Below, piece by piece: positions 1 through 8,358 of a stretch of DNA of 64,000 bases. The DNA comes from Flavonifractor sp. AGMB03687 (GTDB taxonomy: Bacteria; Bacillota; Clostridia; Oscillospirales; Oscillospiraceae). Within the stretch, counting starts at the first letter, position 1. Every line of letters starts with the position of its first letter. The translations under genes were made by a program, and so were the position numbers. The stretch covers positions 124,001 to 188,000 of the forward strand of contig NZ_JADKZI010000001.1 in the NCBI RefSeq assembly GCF_017811815.1, written 5' to 3'. The notes under the pieces were generated by a model. That model had not been told where the DNA came from. It saw nothing but the letters and a program-made list of their open reading frames with translations, and searched no databases.

Positions 1-774
1 TTCATCCCCACCGGCCTGACGGTGCTGCTGCTGTGGGCCTGCTGGCAGGTGAGCCCCTGGCTGGCCCTGGCGGTGGAGAGCGTGGTGAGCTACCAGCTGC
101 TGGCCACCAAGTCTCTGGCCGCTGAGAGCCGGAAGGTGTACGACGCCCTGAAGACCGGGGACCTGGACAAGGCCCGGTATGCCGTCTCCATGATCGTGGG
201 CCGGGACACCGACCGGCTGGACGAGGCGGGGGTGACCAAGGCGGCTGTGGAGACGGTGGCGGAGAACGCCTCCGACGGCGTTATCGCCCCCCTCATCTTC
301 CTGGCCATCGGCGGCGCGCCCCTGGGTATGTTCTATAAGGCGGCCAATACCATGGATTCCATGGTGGGTTATAAAAATGACAAATACCTCTACTTTGGCC
401 GGGCGGCGGCCAAGTGGGACGATGTGCTCAACTTCCTGCCCGCCCGCATCTCCGGTGTGCTCATGTGCCTGGGGGCTGCGGCGGCGGGGTATGACGGGAA
501 GAATGCCTGGCGCATCTTCCTGCGGGACCGGAAAAAGCACAAGTCCCCTAACTCCGCCCACACCGAGGCGGCCTGTGCCGGCGCCCTCCAGCTTCAGCTG
601 GCGGGCCCCAACTGGTACTTCGGCAAGCTGGTGGAAAAGCCCACCATCGGGGATGACCAGCGGCCTCCGGAGCCCCTGGATATCCTGCGCTCGGGCCGGG
701 TTCTGTACGCCACCGCCTTTTTCGCCCTGCTGCTCTTCTGCGGGGTACCTCTGTTGATTTTATTGTTCCCCTGA
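1..774 (+). CDS. cbiB: Adenosylcobinamide-phosphate synthase CbiB, 5' end outside window
   Basis: This is the C-terminal 257 residues of CbiB/CobD, an integral membrane enzyme that joins adenosylcobyric acid to the aminopropanol (phosphate) arm to give adenosylcobinamide (phosphate). The reading frame is open from base 1, so the true start lies upstream. Recognisable family blocks are the VAENxSDGVIAPL stretch, the AxNTMDSMVGYKNDKYxxFG block, and the HKSPNSAHTEAACAGAL region. Hydrophobic helices run near the start and at the extreme C-terminus. The next gene, cobD, begins 39 bases downstream and supplies the aminopropanol phosphate precursor, which fits a shared operon. Identity is clear; only the N-terminus is missing. 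Confidence 0.95.
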   Translation, partial: FIPTGLTVLLLWACWQVSPWLALAVESVVSYQLLATKSLAAESRKVYDALKTGDLDKARYAVSMIVGRDTDRLDEAGVTKAAVETVAENASDGVIAPLIFLAIGGAPLGMFYKAANTMDSMVGYKNDKYLYFGRAAAKWDDVLNFLPARISGVLMCLGAAAAGYDGKNAWRIFLRDRKKHKSPNSAHTEAACAGALQLQLAGPNWYFGKLVEKPTIGDDQRPPEPLDILRSGRVLYATAFFALLLFCGVPLLILLFP

Positions 775-813
775 GGGCAAAGGCCCGCAAGGGCCACGAA
801 AAGGAGCGTTGTT

Positions 814-1869
814 ATGCCAGTCTACACCCACGGCGGGGATATCCTCACCGCCCAGGCCGCCTATGGCGGGGAGGTCCTGGACTTTTCCGCCAACCTGAAC
901 CCCCTGGGGATGCCTGCCCCGGTGGCCGAGGCGGTCCGGCAGGCGGCGGACCAGTCGGCCCGCTACCCGGACCCTCTATGCCGGGACCTGCGGCGGGCCA
1001 TCGCCGCCCACGACGGAGTGGGGGAGGAGCAGGTGGTGTGCGGCAACGGAGCCGCCGACCTGATCTTCCGATTGGTGTTTGCGCTGAAACCGAAAAAGGC
1101 CCTGGTCACCGCACCCGCCTTCTCCGAGTATGAGGAGGCCGTGACCTGCGTGGGCTGCGAGGTGGCCCGGTATGCCCTGGACCAGAGCAGGAACTTCGAC
1201 CTGGATGCTGGCTTCGTGGATGCCATCGGACCGGACACCGACCTGGTGTTCCTGTGTACCCCCAACAACCCCACCGGGCGGCTGATCGATGAGGAACTGC
1301 TGGAAAAAGTGGTGAAGCAGTGCGGCGCTGTGGGCGCGGTGCTGGTGGTGGACGAGTGCTTCCTGCCTCTGGCCACCGGCGGGCCGGGGCTGGCTCCCTG
1401 GCTGGCCCACCACCCCCATCTGGTGCTGCTGCGGGCCTTCACCAAGAGCTACGCCATGGCGGGTCTGCGGCTGGGCTACTGCCTGACGGCCAACGAGGGC
1501 CTGCGGGAGCAGCTGGGCAGGTTCGCCCAGCCCTGGAGCGTGTCCACCCCCGCCCAGGCGGCAGGTGTGGCCGCCCTCACCGGCTGCCCCCACTGGCCGG
1601 AGGAGGGCAGGCGCTTTGTGGAGGAGGCCCGGCCCGGTCTGGCCGCCGGTCTGACGGCGGCGGGCTGTACCGTGATCCCCGGGCAGGCCAACTATCTCCT
1701 GTTTCAGCTGCCCGGTGTCACTGATCTGAAAGAGAAACTGCTGGAGCGGGGCGTCCTGATCCGTTCCTGCTCCAACTACCACGGCCTGGGCCCCGACTGG
1801 TATCGGGTGTGCGTCCGGGGCAAAGAAGAAAACCGGCGGCTGCTGGCCGCCCTCAGCGAGGTGCAGTGA
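814..1869 (+). CDS. cobD: L-threonine-O-3-phosphate decarboxylase CobD
   Basis: A 351-residue PLP enzyme of aminotransferase fold I. It opens with the HGG-x(11)[10 protein letters not shown] signature of threonine-phosphate decarboxylases and histidinol-phosphate aminotransferase relatives. It carries the NNPTG motif and a VVDECF strand, and the PLP-binding lysine is in [14 protein letters not shown]. Decarboxylation gives (R)-1-amino-2-propanol phosphate for the lower arm of cobalamin. The position between cbiB and cbiP favours CobD over HisC. The ATG is preceded by AAAGGAG, and the stop codon overlaps the start of cbiP by one base, so the two are probably translationally coupled. Confidence 0.93.
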   Translation: MPVYTHGGDILTAQAAYGGEVLDFSANLNPLGMPAPVAEAVRQAADQSARYPDPLCRDLRRAIAAHDGVGEEQVVCGNGAADLIFRLVFALKPKKALVTAPAFSEYEEAVTCVGCEVARYALDQSRNFDLDAGFVDAIGPDTDLVFLCTPNNPTGRLIDEELLEKVVKQCGAVGAVLVVDECFLPLATGGPGLAPWLAHHPHLVLLRAFTKSYAMAGLRLGYCLTANEGLREQLGRFAQPWSVSTPAQAAGVAALTGCPHWPEEGRRFVEEARPGLAAGLTAAGCTVIPGQANYLLFQLPGVTDLKEKLLERGVLIRSCSNYHGLGPDWYRVCVRGKEENRRLLAALSEVQ

Positions 1870-3365
1870 TGGCAAAGGCAATTATGATCCAGGGTACCGC
1901 CTCCAACGCCGGCAAGTCTCTGCTGGCGGCGGGGCTGTGCCGCATCTTCAAGCAGGACGGCTACAAAGTGGCCCCCTTCAAGTCCCAGAACATGGCCCTC
2001 AACTCCGCCATCACCCCTGACGGGCTGGAGATGGGCCGGGCCCAGGTCATGCAGGCCGAGGCGGCAGGAGTGGCCCCTGATGTGCGGATGAACCCCATCC
2101 TCCTGAAACCCACCAGTGATGTGGGCTCCCAGGTCATCGTAAATGGGATACCACGGGGCACGATGAAAGCCGGAGATTACTTCAAGTATAAGAAAAACCT
2201 GATTCCCGACGTGATGGAGGCCTATTCCTCTCTGGCAGAGGAGTATGATATCATCGTCATTGAGGGGGCGGGCAGCCCGGCGGAGATCAACCTGAAAGAG
2301 GACGATCTGGTCAATATGGGCATGGCCCGCATGGCCCACGCCCCTGTGCTGCTGTGCGGCGACATCGACCGGGGCGGCGTGTTTGCCTCCCTCTACGGCA
2401 CGGTGAAGCTGCTGGACCCCGAGGAGCAGGACCTGATAAAGGGCCTTATCATCAATAAGTTCCGGGGAGATGTGGACATCCTCCGCCCCGGCCTGACCCA
2501 GCTGGAGGAGCTGGCGGGCAAGCCGGTGCTGGGCGTGGTGCCCATGCTGGAGGTGGACGTGGACGACGAGGACTCCCTGTCTGCCCGTTTGTCCAGATTC
2601 GGTAAAGTGGGCCTGGTGGACATCGCGGTGATCCGCCTGCCCCGGCTCAGTAATTTTACCGACTTTAACCCTCTGGAGCGGATGGAGGAGGTCTCTCTCC
2701 GCTATGTGGGGAGCGTGGGGGAGCTGGGCCACCCCGACCTCATCATCCTGCCCGGCACAAAGAACACCATGGACGACCTGCGTTGGCTGCGGCAGAGCGG
2801 CCTGGAGGGCGCCATTCTGAAGCACGCCGCCAAGGGCGGCGCTGTGGTGGGTATCTGTGGTGGCTATCAGATGCTGGGCGACACCGTCTCCGACCCCGAC
2901 GGGGTGGAGGGAGGCGGCACCCTGGCGGGATTGGGCCTACTGCCTGCCAAGACCGTTTTCCAAGGGGAGAAGACCCGCACCCGGGTGACCGGGACCTTTG
3001 CAGCTGCCGAGGGCATTTTCTCTGGCCTGGCAGGAGCAGCCTTTGAGGGCTATGAGATCCACATGGGCAAGACGGAGAGCGCCGCCGCCCCGTTGGTGCA
3101 GTTTGCCACCCAGACCGGGGAGGAGCACACCGACGGCCTCAGCGACGGCAACGTGTGGGGCTGCTACGTCCACGGCATCTTTGACAAGGCCGGCGTGGCC
3201 GAGGCCCTGGTGAACGCCCTGATGAAGGCCAAGGGCCTGGAGGGCCAGGCCGCCAGCGTGGACTGGCAGGAGTATGCCCAGCGGCAGTACGACAAACTGG
3301 CGGACGGTTTGCGCGCCAGTCTGGACATGGAGCGGATCTACCGCATCCTGAACGGGGAGGAATGA
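1869..3365 (+). CDS. cbiP: Cobyric acid synthase CbiP (glutamine-hydrolysing)
   Basis: 498 residues. The enzyme amidates side chains b, d, e and g of adenosylcobyrinic a,c-diamide, using ATP and glutamine. An N-terminal dethiobiotin-synthetase-like ATPase domain has its phosphate loop at GTASNAGKS (residues 9-17) and the [10 protein letters not shown] block that follows. A C-terminal class I glutamine amidotransferase domain has its nucleophile in [10 protein letters not shown] (Cys330) and a catalytic His in YVHGIFD (His435). The start was placed at the ATG that overlaps the cobD stop (TGATG), because the longer upstream reading would run into cobD. The length matches the family. Confidence 0.95.
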   Translation: MAKAIMIQGTASNAGKSLLAAGLCRIFKQDGYKVAPFKSQNMALNSAITPDGLEMGRAQVMQAEAAGVAPDVRMNPILLKPTSDVGSQVIVNGIPRGTMKAGDYFKYKKNLIPDVMEAYSSLAEEYDIIVIEGAGSPAEINLKEDDLVNMGMARMAHAPVLLCGDIDRGGVFASLYGTVKLLDPEEQDLIKGLIINKFRGDVDILRPGLTQLEELAGKPVLGVVPMLEVDVDDEDSLSARLSRFGKVGLVDIAVIRLPRLSNFTDFNPLERMEEVSLRYVGSVGELGHPDLIILPGTKNTMDDLRWLRQSGLEGAILKHAAKGGAVVGICGGYQMLGDTVSDPDGVEGGGTLAGLGLLPAKTVFQGEKTRTRVTGTFAAAEGIFSGLAGAAFEGYEIHMGKTESAAAPLVQFATQTGEEHTDGLSDGNVWGCYVHGIFDKAGVAEALVNALMKAKGLEGQAASVDWQEYAQRQYDKLADGLRASLDMERIYRILNGEE

Positions 3366-3368
3366 CCC

Positions 3369-4016
3369 ATGAAAAAAATCGAGTTGCAGCGGGTGGCTCC
3401 CGCTGATATTGAGGCCAGAAGCATGGAGATCATCGGCCAGGAGCTGGGCGACCGGGTATTTCCCGCTGACCAGCTGCCGGTGATCAAGCGGGTGATCCAC
3501 ACCAGCGCCGACTTCGACTATGCCGACAACCTGGTGTTCTCTTCCGACGCGGTGGCGGCGGGCATCGCCGCCATCAAGGGGGGCTGCACCATCGTCACCG
3601 ACACCCAGATGGCCTTCTCCGGCGTCAATAAGCGTGTGCTGGAGAAGTTCGGCGGCAAGGCGGTGTGTTTCATGTCCGACCCGGACGTGGCCGCTGAGGC
3701 CAAGGAGCGGGGGGAGACCCGGGCCACCGTGTCCATGGAGCGGGCCGCTCAGCTGGAGGGCCCTCTGGTGCTGGCCATCGGCAATGCCCCCACCGCTTTG
3801 GTGCGGGCCTGCGAGCTCATTGAGGAAGGAAAGATGGCCCCCGCCCTGGTCATCGGCGTGCCGGTGGGCTTCGTCAACGTGGTGGAGAGCAAGGAGCTGC
3901 TTCTCACCATGGATACCCCCCACATCGTGGCCCGGGGCCGCAAGGGCGGCAGCAACGTGGCCGCCGCCATCTGCAATGCCCTGCTCTACCAGGCCAGCAA
4001 CAACGTACGGGAGTGA
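3369..4016 (+). CDS. cbiC: Precorrin-8X / cobalt-precorrin-8 methylmutase CbiC
   Basis: 215 residues, the usual size for CbiC/CobH. It moves the methyl group from C-11 to C-12 to form (cobalt-)hydrogenobyrinate. The sequence keeps the family's IxRRVIHTSADFDY-type block (here IKRVIHTSADFDYADN), the DTQMAFSGVNK segment and the near-C-terminal GVPVGFVNVVESKELL and GRKGGSNVAAAICNALL blocks. It begins three bases after the cbiP stop and ends at the start of cbiK, inside a compact operon. In this pathway the substrate would already hold cobalt, since the chelatase next door is CbiK, of the anaerobic route. Confidence 0.95.
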   Translation: MKKIELQRVAPADIEARSMEIIGQELGDRVFPADQLPVIKRVIHTSADFDYADNLVFSSDAVAAGIAAIKGGCTIVTDTQMAFSGVNKRVLEKFGGKAVCFMSDPDVAAEAKERGETRATVSMERAAQLEGPLVLAIGNAPTALVRACELIEEGKMAPALVIGVPVGFVNVVESKELLLTMDTPHIVARGRKGGSNVAAAICNALLYQASNNVRE

Positions 4017-4021
4017 AGGAT

Positions 4022-4807
4022 ATGAATACACAAGCCCTTCTGGCGGTGTCCTTCGGCACCAGCCACCGGGACACCCTGGAAAAGACTATCGCCGCCATCG
4101 AGAAGGCCCTGGCCGCTGCCTTTCCGGAGCGCACCCTGCGCCGTGCCTTCACCAGTGGTATGATTCTGCGGAAGCTGGAAAAAGAGGGCACCCACATCGA
4201 CGACGTGCCCGCCGCCCTGGAGAGGCTGGCGGCGGAGGGGTACACCGACGTGTTGGTCCAGCCCACCCACATCATGAACGGCGACGAGTACGACAAGATG
4301 ATGGACCTGGCCGCCCCCTTTGCGGGGAAGTTTGAGAAGCTGACCTTCGGCCGCCCCCTGCTCACCGAGACCGGGGACTATCTGGACGCGGTACAGGCTC
4401 TGCTTCAGGACCTGCCGGAGCGGGAGGAGGGCAAGGCCATCCTCTACATGGGCCACGGCACCGAGCACTTTGCCAACTCCTGCTACGCCCTGCTGGAGTA
4501 TGTGTTCCACGACCTGGGCCGAAAGGACGTAGTCATCGGCACGGTGGAGGGCTATCCCGGCTTTGGAGAGGCGGTGCGCCGCATCCAGGAGCTGGGCGCT
4601 GCAAAGGTGGAGCTGCGGCCCCTGATGATCGTGGCGGGCGACCACGCCAAAAACGACCTGGCAGGCGATGAGGAGGACTCCTGGAAGTCCCTGCTGGAGC
4701 AGAAAGGCTACGCCGTCAACTGCGTGCTCCAGGGGCTGGGAGAGTTCCCCAGCATCCAGGCCCTTTTCGTCAAGCACGCCGGAGAGGCCCGGCAGCTCCA
4801 GGCCTGA
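4022..4807 (+). CDS. cbiK: Sirohydrochlorin cobaltochelatase CbiK
   Basis: 261 residues from this ATG. Class II chelatase inserting Co2+ into sirohydrochlorin (factor II), the committing step of anaerobic cobalamin synthesis. It starts with the family LLAVSFGTSH motif, has the QPTHIMNGDEYD block and the metal-site motif YMGHGTEHFAN, and ends with a MIVAGDHAKNDLAGDEEDSWK region; both His-rich segments are hallmarks of CbiK. A GTG at 4013 overlapping the cbiC stop is an alternative start that would add three residues. Neither start has a well-placed Shine-Dalgarno sequence, and coupling to cbiC translation seems likely. The gene ends just before the riboswitch. Confidence 0.94.
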   Translation: MNTQALLAVSFGTSHRDTLEKTIAAIEKALAAAFPERTLRRAFTSGMILRKLEKEGTHIDDVPAALERLAAEGYTDVLVQPTHIMNGDEYDKMMDLAAPFAGKFEKLTFGRPLLTETGDYLDAVQALLQDLPEREEGKAILYMGHGTEHFANSCYALLEYVFHDLGRKDVVIGTVEGYPGFGEAVRRIQELGAAKVELRPLMIVAGDHAKNDLAGDEEDSWKSLLEQKGYAVNCVLQGLGEFPSIQALFVKHAGEARQLQA

Positions 4808-4824
4808 GGCCTGTTTTGAATAGA

Positions 4825-4967
4825 GGGCCGGGAAAAGGGAAGCCGGGTGCAATTCCCGCGCAGTCCCGCTGCCGTAAGAGAAGAGCCGCCGGGCACCATG
4901 TCACTGGGGTCACCTGGGAAGACGCGCGGCGGCAGAGAGACTCAAGCCGGAAAACCTTGCCCGGCCC
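4825..4967 (+). ncRNA. Cobalamin riboswitch
   Basis: The 200-base leader between cbiK and cbiM folds around an eight-base closing helix (GGGCCGGG at 4825-4832 with CCCGGCCC at 4960-4967). Inside it lie the GGGAAGCCGGGTGCAATTCCC region and the following GCGCAGTCCCGCTGCCGTAAG block, a good match to the conserved B12 box of cobalamin riboswitches, and a distal GCCGGAAAACCTTGCC that matches the usual 3' flank. The placement in front of the cobalt transporter genes is the expected one. Binding of adenosylcobalamin should repress the cbiM-to-hemL operon, either at translation (the cbiM ribosome site is only about 35 bases away) or by termination. Confidence 0.9.
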
Positions 4968-5012
4968 GGCAATCCAAACCGCCTACGAGTGATAGGAAAG
5001 GATGAAACAAGT

Positions 5013-5732
5013 ATGAGAAATCTGACTGCCAACAAAACCGTCCGCGCCGCGGCGGTGCTGGTGGGGCTGCTGGGTCTGATGACCATGAGCGCCTCCGCCA
5101 TGCACATTGCCGAGGGCATGCTGCCGGTAAACTGGGCCATTGGTTGGGGGGCGGTGTGTGTGCCCTTCCTGGTGGCCGGCTTCTTCTCCATCAAGAAGAA
5201 GATCGACCAGGCCCCCCGGGCCAAGATCCTGCTGGCCATGTGCGGCGCCTTTGCCTTCGTGCTGTCGGCCCTGAAGATCCCTTCGGTGTCCGGCTCCTGC
5301 TCCCACCCCACCGGTGTGGGCCTGGGCGCCATCCTGTTCGGGCCCCTGGTAATGACCGTGCTGGGCCTCATCGTGCTGCTCTTCCAGGCCCTGCTGCTGG
5401 CCCACGGCGGCCTGACCACCCTGGGTGCCAACACCTTCTCCATGGCCATCGCCGGACCCATCGTGTCCTGGCTGGTCTACAAGCTGCTGCGGAAGGCCAA
5501 GGCCCCCGCTGCCGTGGCGGTGTTTGCCGCCGCCGCCCTGGGGGACCTGTTCACCTATGTGGTCACCTCCCTCCAGCTGGCGGTGGTCAACGGCGGCCTG
5601 GTGAAGTTCCTCACCATTTTCGCCGTGACCCAGGTTCCCCTGGCCATTGCCGAGGGCCTGCTCACCGTGGTCATCTTCAACGTGCTGGAGAAGTACAGCA
5701 AGACCGAGCTCCAAGAGCTGCAGGTCCTGTAA
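5013..5732 (+). CDS. cbiM: Cobalt ECF transporter substrate-binding membrane subunit CbiM
   Basis: 239 residues, with a cleavable-looking leader that puts MHIAEGMLP at the mature N-terminus. The His in that motif is part of the Co2+ site in CbiM/NikM proteins. Several hydrophobic helices follow, along with the conserved [22 protein letters not shown] and [19 protein letters not shown] blocks. The ATG at 5013 was chosen because AGGAAAGG precedes it; a GTG at 4989 would add eight residues with no clear ribosome site. It is the first gene after the cobalamin riboswitch and is followed by cbiN, cbiQ and cbiO. Confidence 0.96.
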   Translation: MRNLTANKTVRAAAVLVGLLGLMTMSASAMHIAEGMLPVNWAIGWGAVCVPFLVAGFFSIKKKIDQAPRAKILLAMCGAFAFVLSALKIPSVSGSCSHPTGVGLGAILFGPLVMTVLGLIVLLFQALLLAHGGLTTLGANTFSMAIAGPIVSWLVYKLLRKAKAPAAVAVFAAAALGDLFTYVVTSLQLAVVNGGLVKFLTIFAVTQVPLAIAEGLLTVVIFNVLEKYSKTELQELQVL

Positions 5733-5745
5733 GGAGGGTATCGGT

Positions 5746-6042
5746 ATGAAGGTTTGGCAGAAAAATTTGATTTTGATCCTGCTGGTGGTGCTCATTGCCG
5801 CCGTGCCCCTGTGGCTGCTGCCCAACGCAGAGTTCGGCGGGGCGGACGGCCAGGCCGAGGAGGCCATTATGGAGCTCAACCCTGACTATGAGCCCTGGTT
5901 TGAGCCCATCCTGGAGCCCGCCAGCGGCGAGGTGGAGTCCCTGCTCTTCGCCCTCCAGGCCGCCATCGGCGCGGGGGTGGTAGGCTTCATTCTGGGCCGC
6001 ATCACCAAGAAGAGCGACGGAAAAGAGAAAGGAACGAACTGA
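5746..6042 (+). CDS. cbiN: Cobalt transport protein CbiN
   Basis: 98 residues with two membrane helices (about residues 7-26 and 68-84) separated by an acidic extracytoplasmic loop containing FGGADGQAEEAI and DYEPWFEPI, the characteristic CbiN layout. CbiN is the small accessory subunit needed by CbiM for metal loading. The ATG at 5746 follows AAGGAGGG, so the longer open frame starting inside cbiM is not used. It lies 13 bases after cbiM and 2 bases before cbiQ. Confidence 0.94.
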   Translation: MKVWQKNLILILLVVLIAAVPLWLLPNAEFGGADGQAEEAIMELNPDYEPWFEPILEPASGEVESLLFALQAAIGAGVVGFILGRITKKSDGKEKGTN

Positions 6043-6044
6043 CC

Positions 6045-6824
6045 ATGGGTACCGACCGCTACGCCTACCAGTCCCGCCTGCGGCGGGTGTCCCCCATGCC
6101 TAAACTGCTGCTGACGGTGGTGACGCTGGTGGTGTGCCTGTGCTGCAGCAGCGTGGCGGTGGGCCTGTTTACCCTGGTTTTGATGGGGGTGCTCATCACC
6201 GCCCTGGGGGGCCTGTCCCCCAGGGTGTACCTCCACTTTCTCAAGGTGCCCCTGGTGTTTCTGGTCATTGGCTGCATCACCATCGTGGCGGGGTCCTACC
6301 CTGCTGGAACAGAGGTGGTGGCCGCCATCCCGGTAGGGGACCGGCTGTTGGGCTTTACCGCTGACGGCCTGCACCTGGGCGGGCAGATCTTCTGTAAGGC
6401 CATGGGCACCATCGGATGCATGTATTTTCTGGCCCTCAACACCCCGGTTACAGATTTGACCATGGCCATGGAGAAGCTCCATGTGCCCCGGCTGCTGGTG
6501 GAGCTGATGGAGCTCATCTACCGCTTCATCTTCGTGCTGGCGGAGACGGCCTCCAACATCCGTACCGCCCAGGATTCCCGGCTGGGCTATCAGGGCTTCC
6601 GCCGGTCGGTGTCCTCTCTGGGGATGCTGGCCTCCATGGTGTTCCTGCGGGCGTGGCGGAAGGCCGACCGCATCTATACCGCCCTGGAGTCCCGGGGCTA
6701 TACCGGCAGCCTCACCACCCTGTCCGATGCTTACCGGCCGGGGTGGGGGCTGCTCCCCCTCACCGCCCTGGCGGCGGCGGGGCAGATCGCCATTTGGTTT
6801 GTGGAAGGGAGGCTGCTGCCGTGA
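6045..6824 (+). CDS. cbiQ: Cobalt ECF transporter transmembrane (T) component CbiQ
   Basis: 259 residues, polytopic, the energy-coupling T subunit that links CbiM/N to the ATPase. Five or so hydrophobic helices are visible. The cytoplasmic region has the two coupling-type Ala-Arg-Gly/ESRGY-like segments expected of T components, here DSRLGYQGFRRS and ALESRGYTG. It begins two bases after cbiN, and its stop (TGA) overlaps the GTG start of cbiO. Length and position in cbiMNQO order match the family. Confidence 0.94.
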   Translation: MGTDRYAYQSRLRRVSPMPKLLLTVVTLVVCLCCSSVAVGLFTLVLMGVLITALGGLSPRVYLHFLKVPLVFLVIGCITIVAGSYPAGTEVVAAIPVGDRLLGFTADGLHLGGQIFCKAMGTIGCMYFLALNTPVTDLTMAMEKLHVPRLLVELMELIYRFIFVLAETASNIRTAQDSRLGYQGFRRSVSSLGMLASMVFLRAWRKADRIYTALESRGYTGSLTTLSDAYRPGWGLLPLTALAAAGQIAIWFVEGRLLP

Positions 6825-7669
6825 AGGCCATCCAGGCAGAAGATCTGTGCTATACCTATGAGGACGGCACCGTAGCGCTGGACCATATCACCTTCGGGGC
6901 CGAAAAGGGCAAGGTCACCGGGATTCTGGGGGCCAACGGGGCGGGCAAGTCCACCCTGTTCCTCAGCCTCAACGGCGTACTTACCCCCAAAAGCGGCAGG
7001 GTACTGCTGGGAGGAGAGCCGGTGCGCTACGACAAAAAAGGCCTGCTGGAGCTGCGCCGCCGGGTGGGCATCGTGTTCCAGGACCCGGACGACCAGCTGT
7101 TCTCCGCCGATGTGTACCGGGACGTGTCCTTCGGCGGGGTGAACCTGGGCCTGCCGCCCGAGGAGGTCCGCCGCCGGGTGGAGGCCGCCCTGGAGCGTAC
7201 CGGCGTGTCCCACCTGCGGGACAAACCTACCCACGCCCTGTCCTACGGGCAGAAAAAGCGGGTGGCCATCGCCGGTGTGCTGGTGATGGAGCCGGAGGTG
7301 CTCATCCTGGATGAGCCCACCGCCGGCCTGGACCCCCAGGGGGTCAGCGACATCATGAAGCTGCTCACCCGCCTGCGGGATGAGCTGGGCATGACGGTGC
7401 TCATCGCCACCCATGACATGGACATCGTGCCCCTGTACTGTGATCACACCTATCTGCTGGGGGGCGGTAAGGTCCTGATGGAGGGCACCCCGGAGGAGCT
7501 CTTTGCCGATCCCACGGCCCTGCGGGCCAACCATCTCCGCCTGCCCCGCATCGCCCACCTGATGGAGGTGCTGCGGGATGTGGACGGGCTGGATACCGAC
7601 CGCTCCGCCGCTACCATCGGGGCGGCCCGGCGGGAGATCCTGCGCATGCTGAAGGAGGAAAGACCATGA
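6821..7669 (+). CDS. cbiO: Cobalt ECF transporter ATP-binding protein CbiO
   Basis: 282 residues, an ABC-type ATPase powering cobalt uptake. It shows Walker A GANGAGKST (about residues 36-44), a Q-loop VFQDPDDQLF, the ABC signature LSYGQKKRVAIAGVL, Walker B VLILDEPTAGLDP and the switch His in IATHDMD. The start is the GTG that overlaps the cbiQ stop (GTGA); no ATG is available at a sensible place. Its own stop overlaps the cbiL ATG in the same way, so cbiQ, cbiO and cbiL are probably translationally coupled. Confidence 0.95.
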   Translation: MKAIQAEDLCYTYEDGTVALDHITFGAEKGKVTGILGANGAGKSTLFLSLNGVLTPKSGRVLLGGEPVRYDKKGLLELRRRVGIVFQDPDDQLFSADVYRDVSFGGVNLGLPPEEVRRRVEAALERTGVSHLRDKPTHALSYGQKKRVAIAGVLVMEPEVLILDEPTAGLDPQGVSDIMKLLTRLRDELGMTVLIATHDMDIVPLYCDHTYLLGGGKVLMEGTPEELFADPTALRANHLRLPRIAHLMEVLRDVDGLDTDRSAATIGAARREILRMLKEERP

Positions 7670-8358
7670 GAGGAATGCTGTACGGCGTGGGGGTCGGCCC
7701 CGGGGACCCCGAGCTGATCACCAAAAAGGCGGAGCGCATCATCCGCCAGGCGGCGGTACTGGCCGTGCCCGACGCGGGCCGGGGAGAGAAGACCGCCCTC
7801 AATATCGTGGGGGAGCTGGCCCAGGGCAAGGAACTGCTCAACTGCGCCGCCCCCATGGTGCGGGACCATGCCGCCCTGGACGCGGCCTATGAGCGCAATG
7901 CCGACCTGGTGTGCGCCGCCCTGGATGCAGGCAAGGATGTGGCCTTTATCACCCTGGGCGACCCCACGGTGTACTCCACCTACCTCTACCTCCACAAGAA
8001 GATCCTGGAGCGGGGATATGAGGCCGAGATCATCCCCGGCGTGCCCTCCTTCTGCGCGGTGGCCGCCAAGCTGAACATGGCCCTGTGCGAGAAGAGCGAG
8101 CGGCTGCTCATCGTCCCCGCCTCCCATAAGGACGTGTCCGACTGCCTGGACCTGGACGCCAACCTGGTGTTCATGAAGGCGGGCAAGGAGATCGGCGCCC
8201 TGAAAAACACCCTGGAGGAGCACGGCCTGCTGGGTAAGGCCTCCCTGGTGGCCAACTGCGGCATGGAGGGTGAGCTGGTGTGCCCCCACTTTGCCGACCT
8301 GGAGGAGGGCAGCGGCTACTTCTCGGTGGTGCTGGTGAAAAAGGGGGAACAAGCGTGA
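7666..8358 (+). CDS. cbiL: (Cobalt-)precorrin-2 C(20)-methyltransferase CbiL
   Basis: 230 residues, SAM-dependent tetrapyrrole methylase fold. The N-terminal YGVGVGPGDPELITKKA motif is the SAM-binding GxGxGD block of the family. ITLGDPTVYSTYLYLHKK and the EIIPGVPSFCAVAAKLN segment are the closest to CbiL/CobI rather than CbiF or CbiH. It methylates C-20 of cobalt-factor II. Overlaps on both sides (ATGA with cbiO, GTGA with hemA) place it inside the riboswitch-controlled operon. Confidence 0.92.
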   Translation: MRGMLYGVGVGPGDPELITKKAERIIRQAAVLAVPDAGRGEKTALNIVGELAQGKELLNCAAPMVRDHAALDAAYERNADLVCAALDAGKDVAFITLGDPTVYSTYLYLHKKILERGYEAEIIPGVPSFCAVAAKLNMALCEKSERLLIVPASHKDVSDCLDLDANLVFMKAGKEIGALKNTLEEHGLLGKASLVANCGMEGELVCPHFADLEEGSGYFSVVLVKKGEQA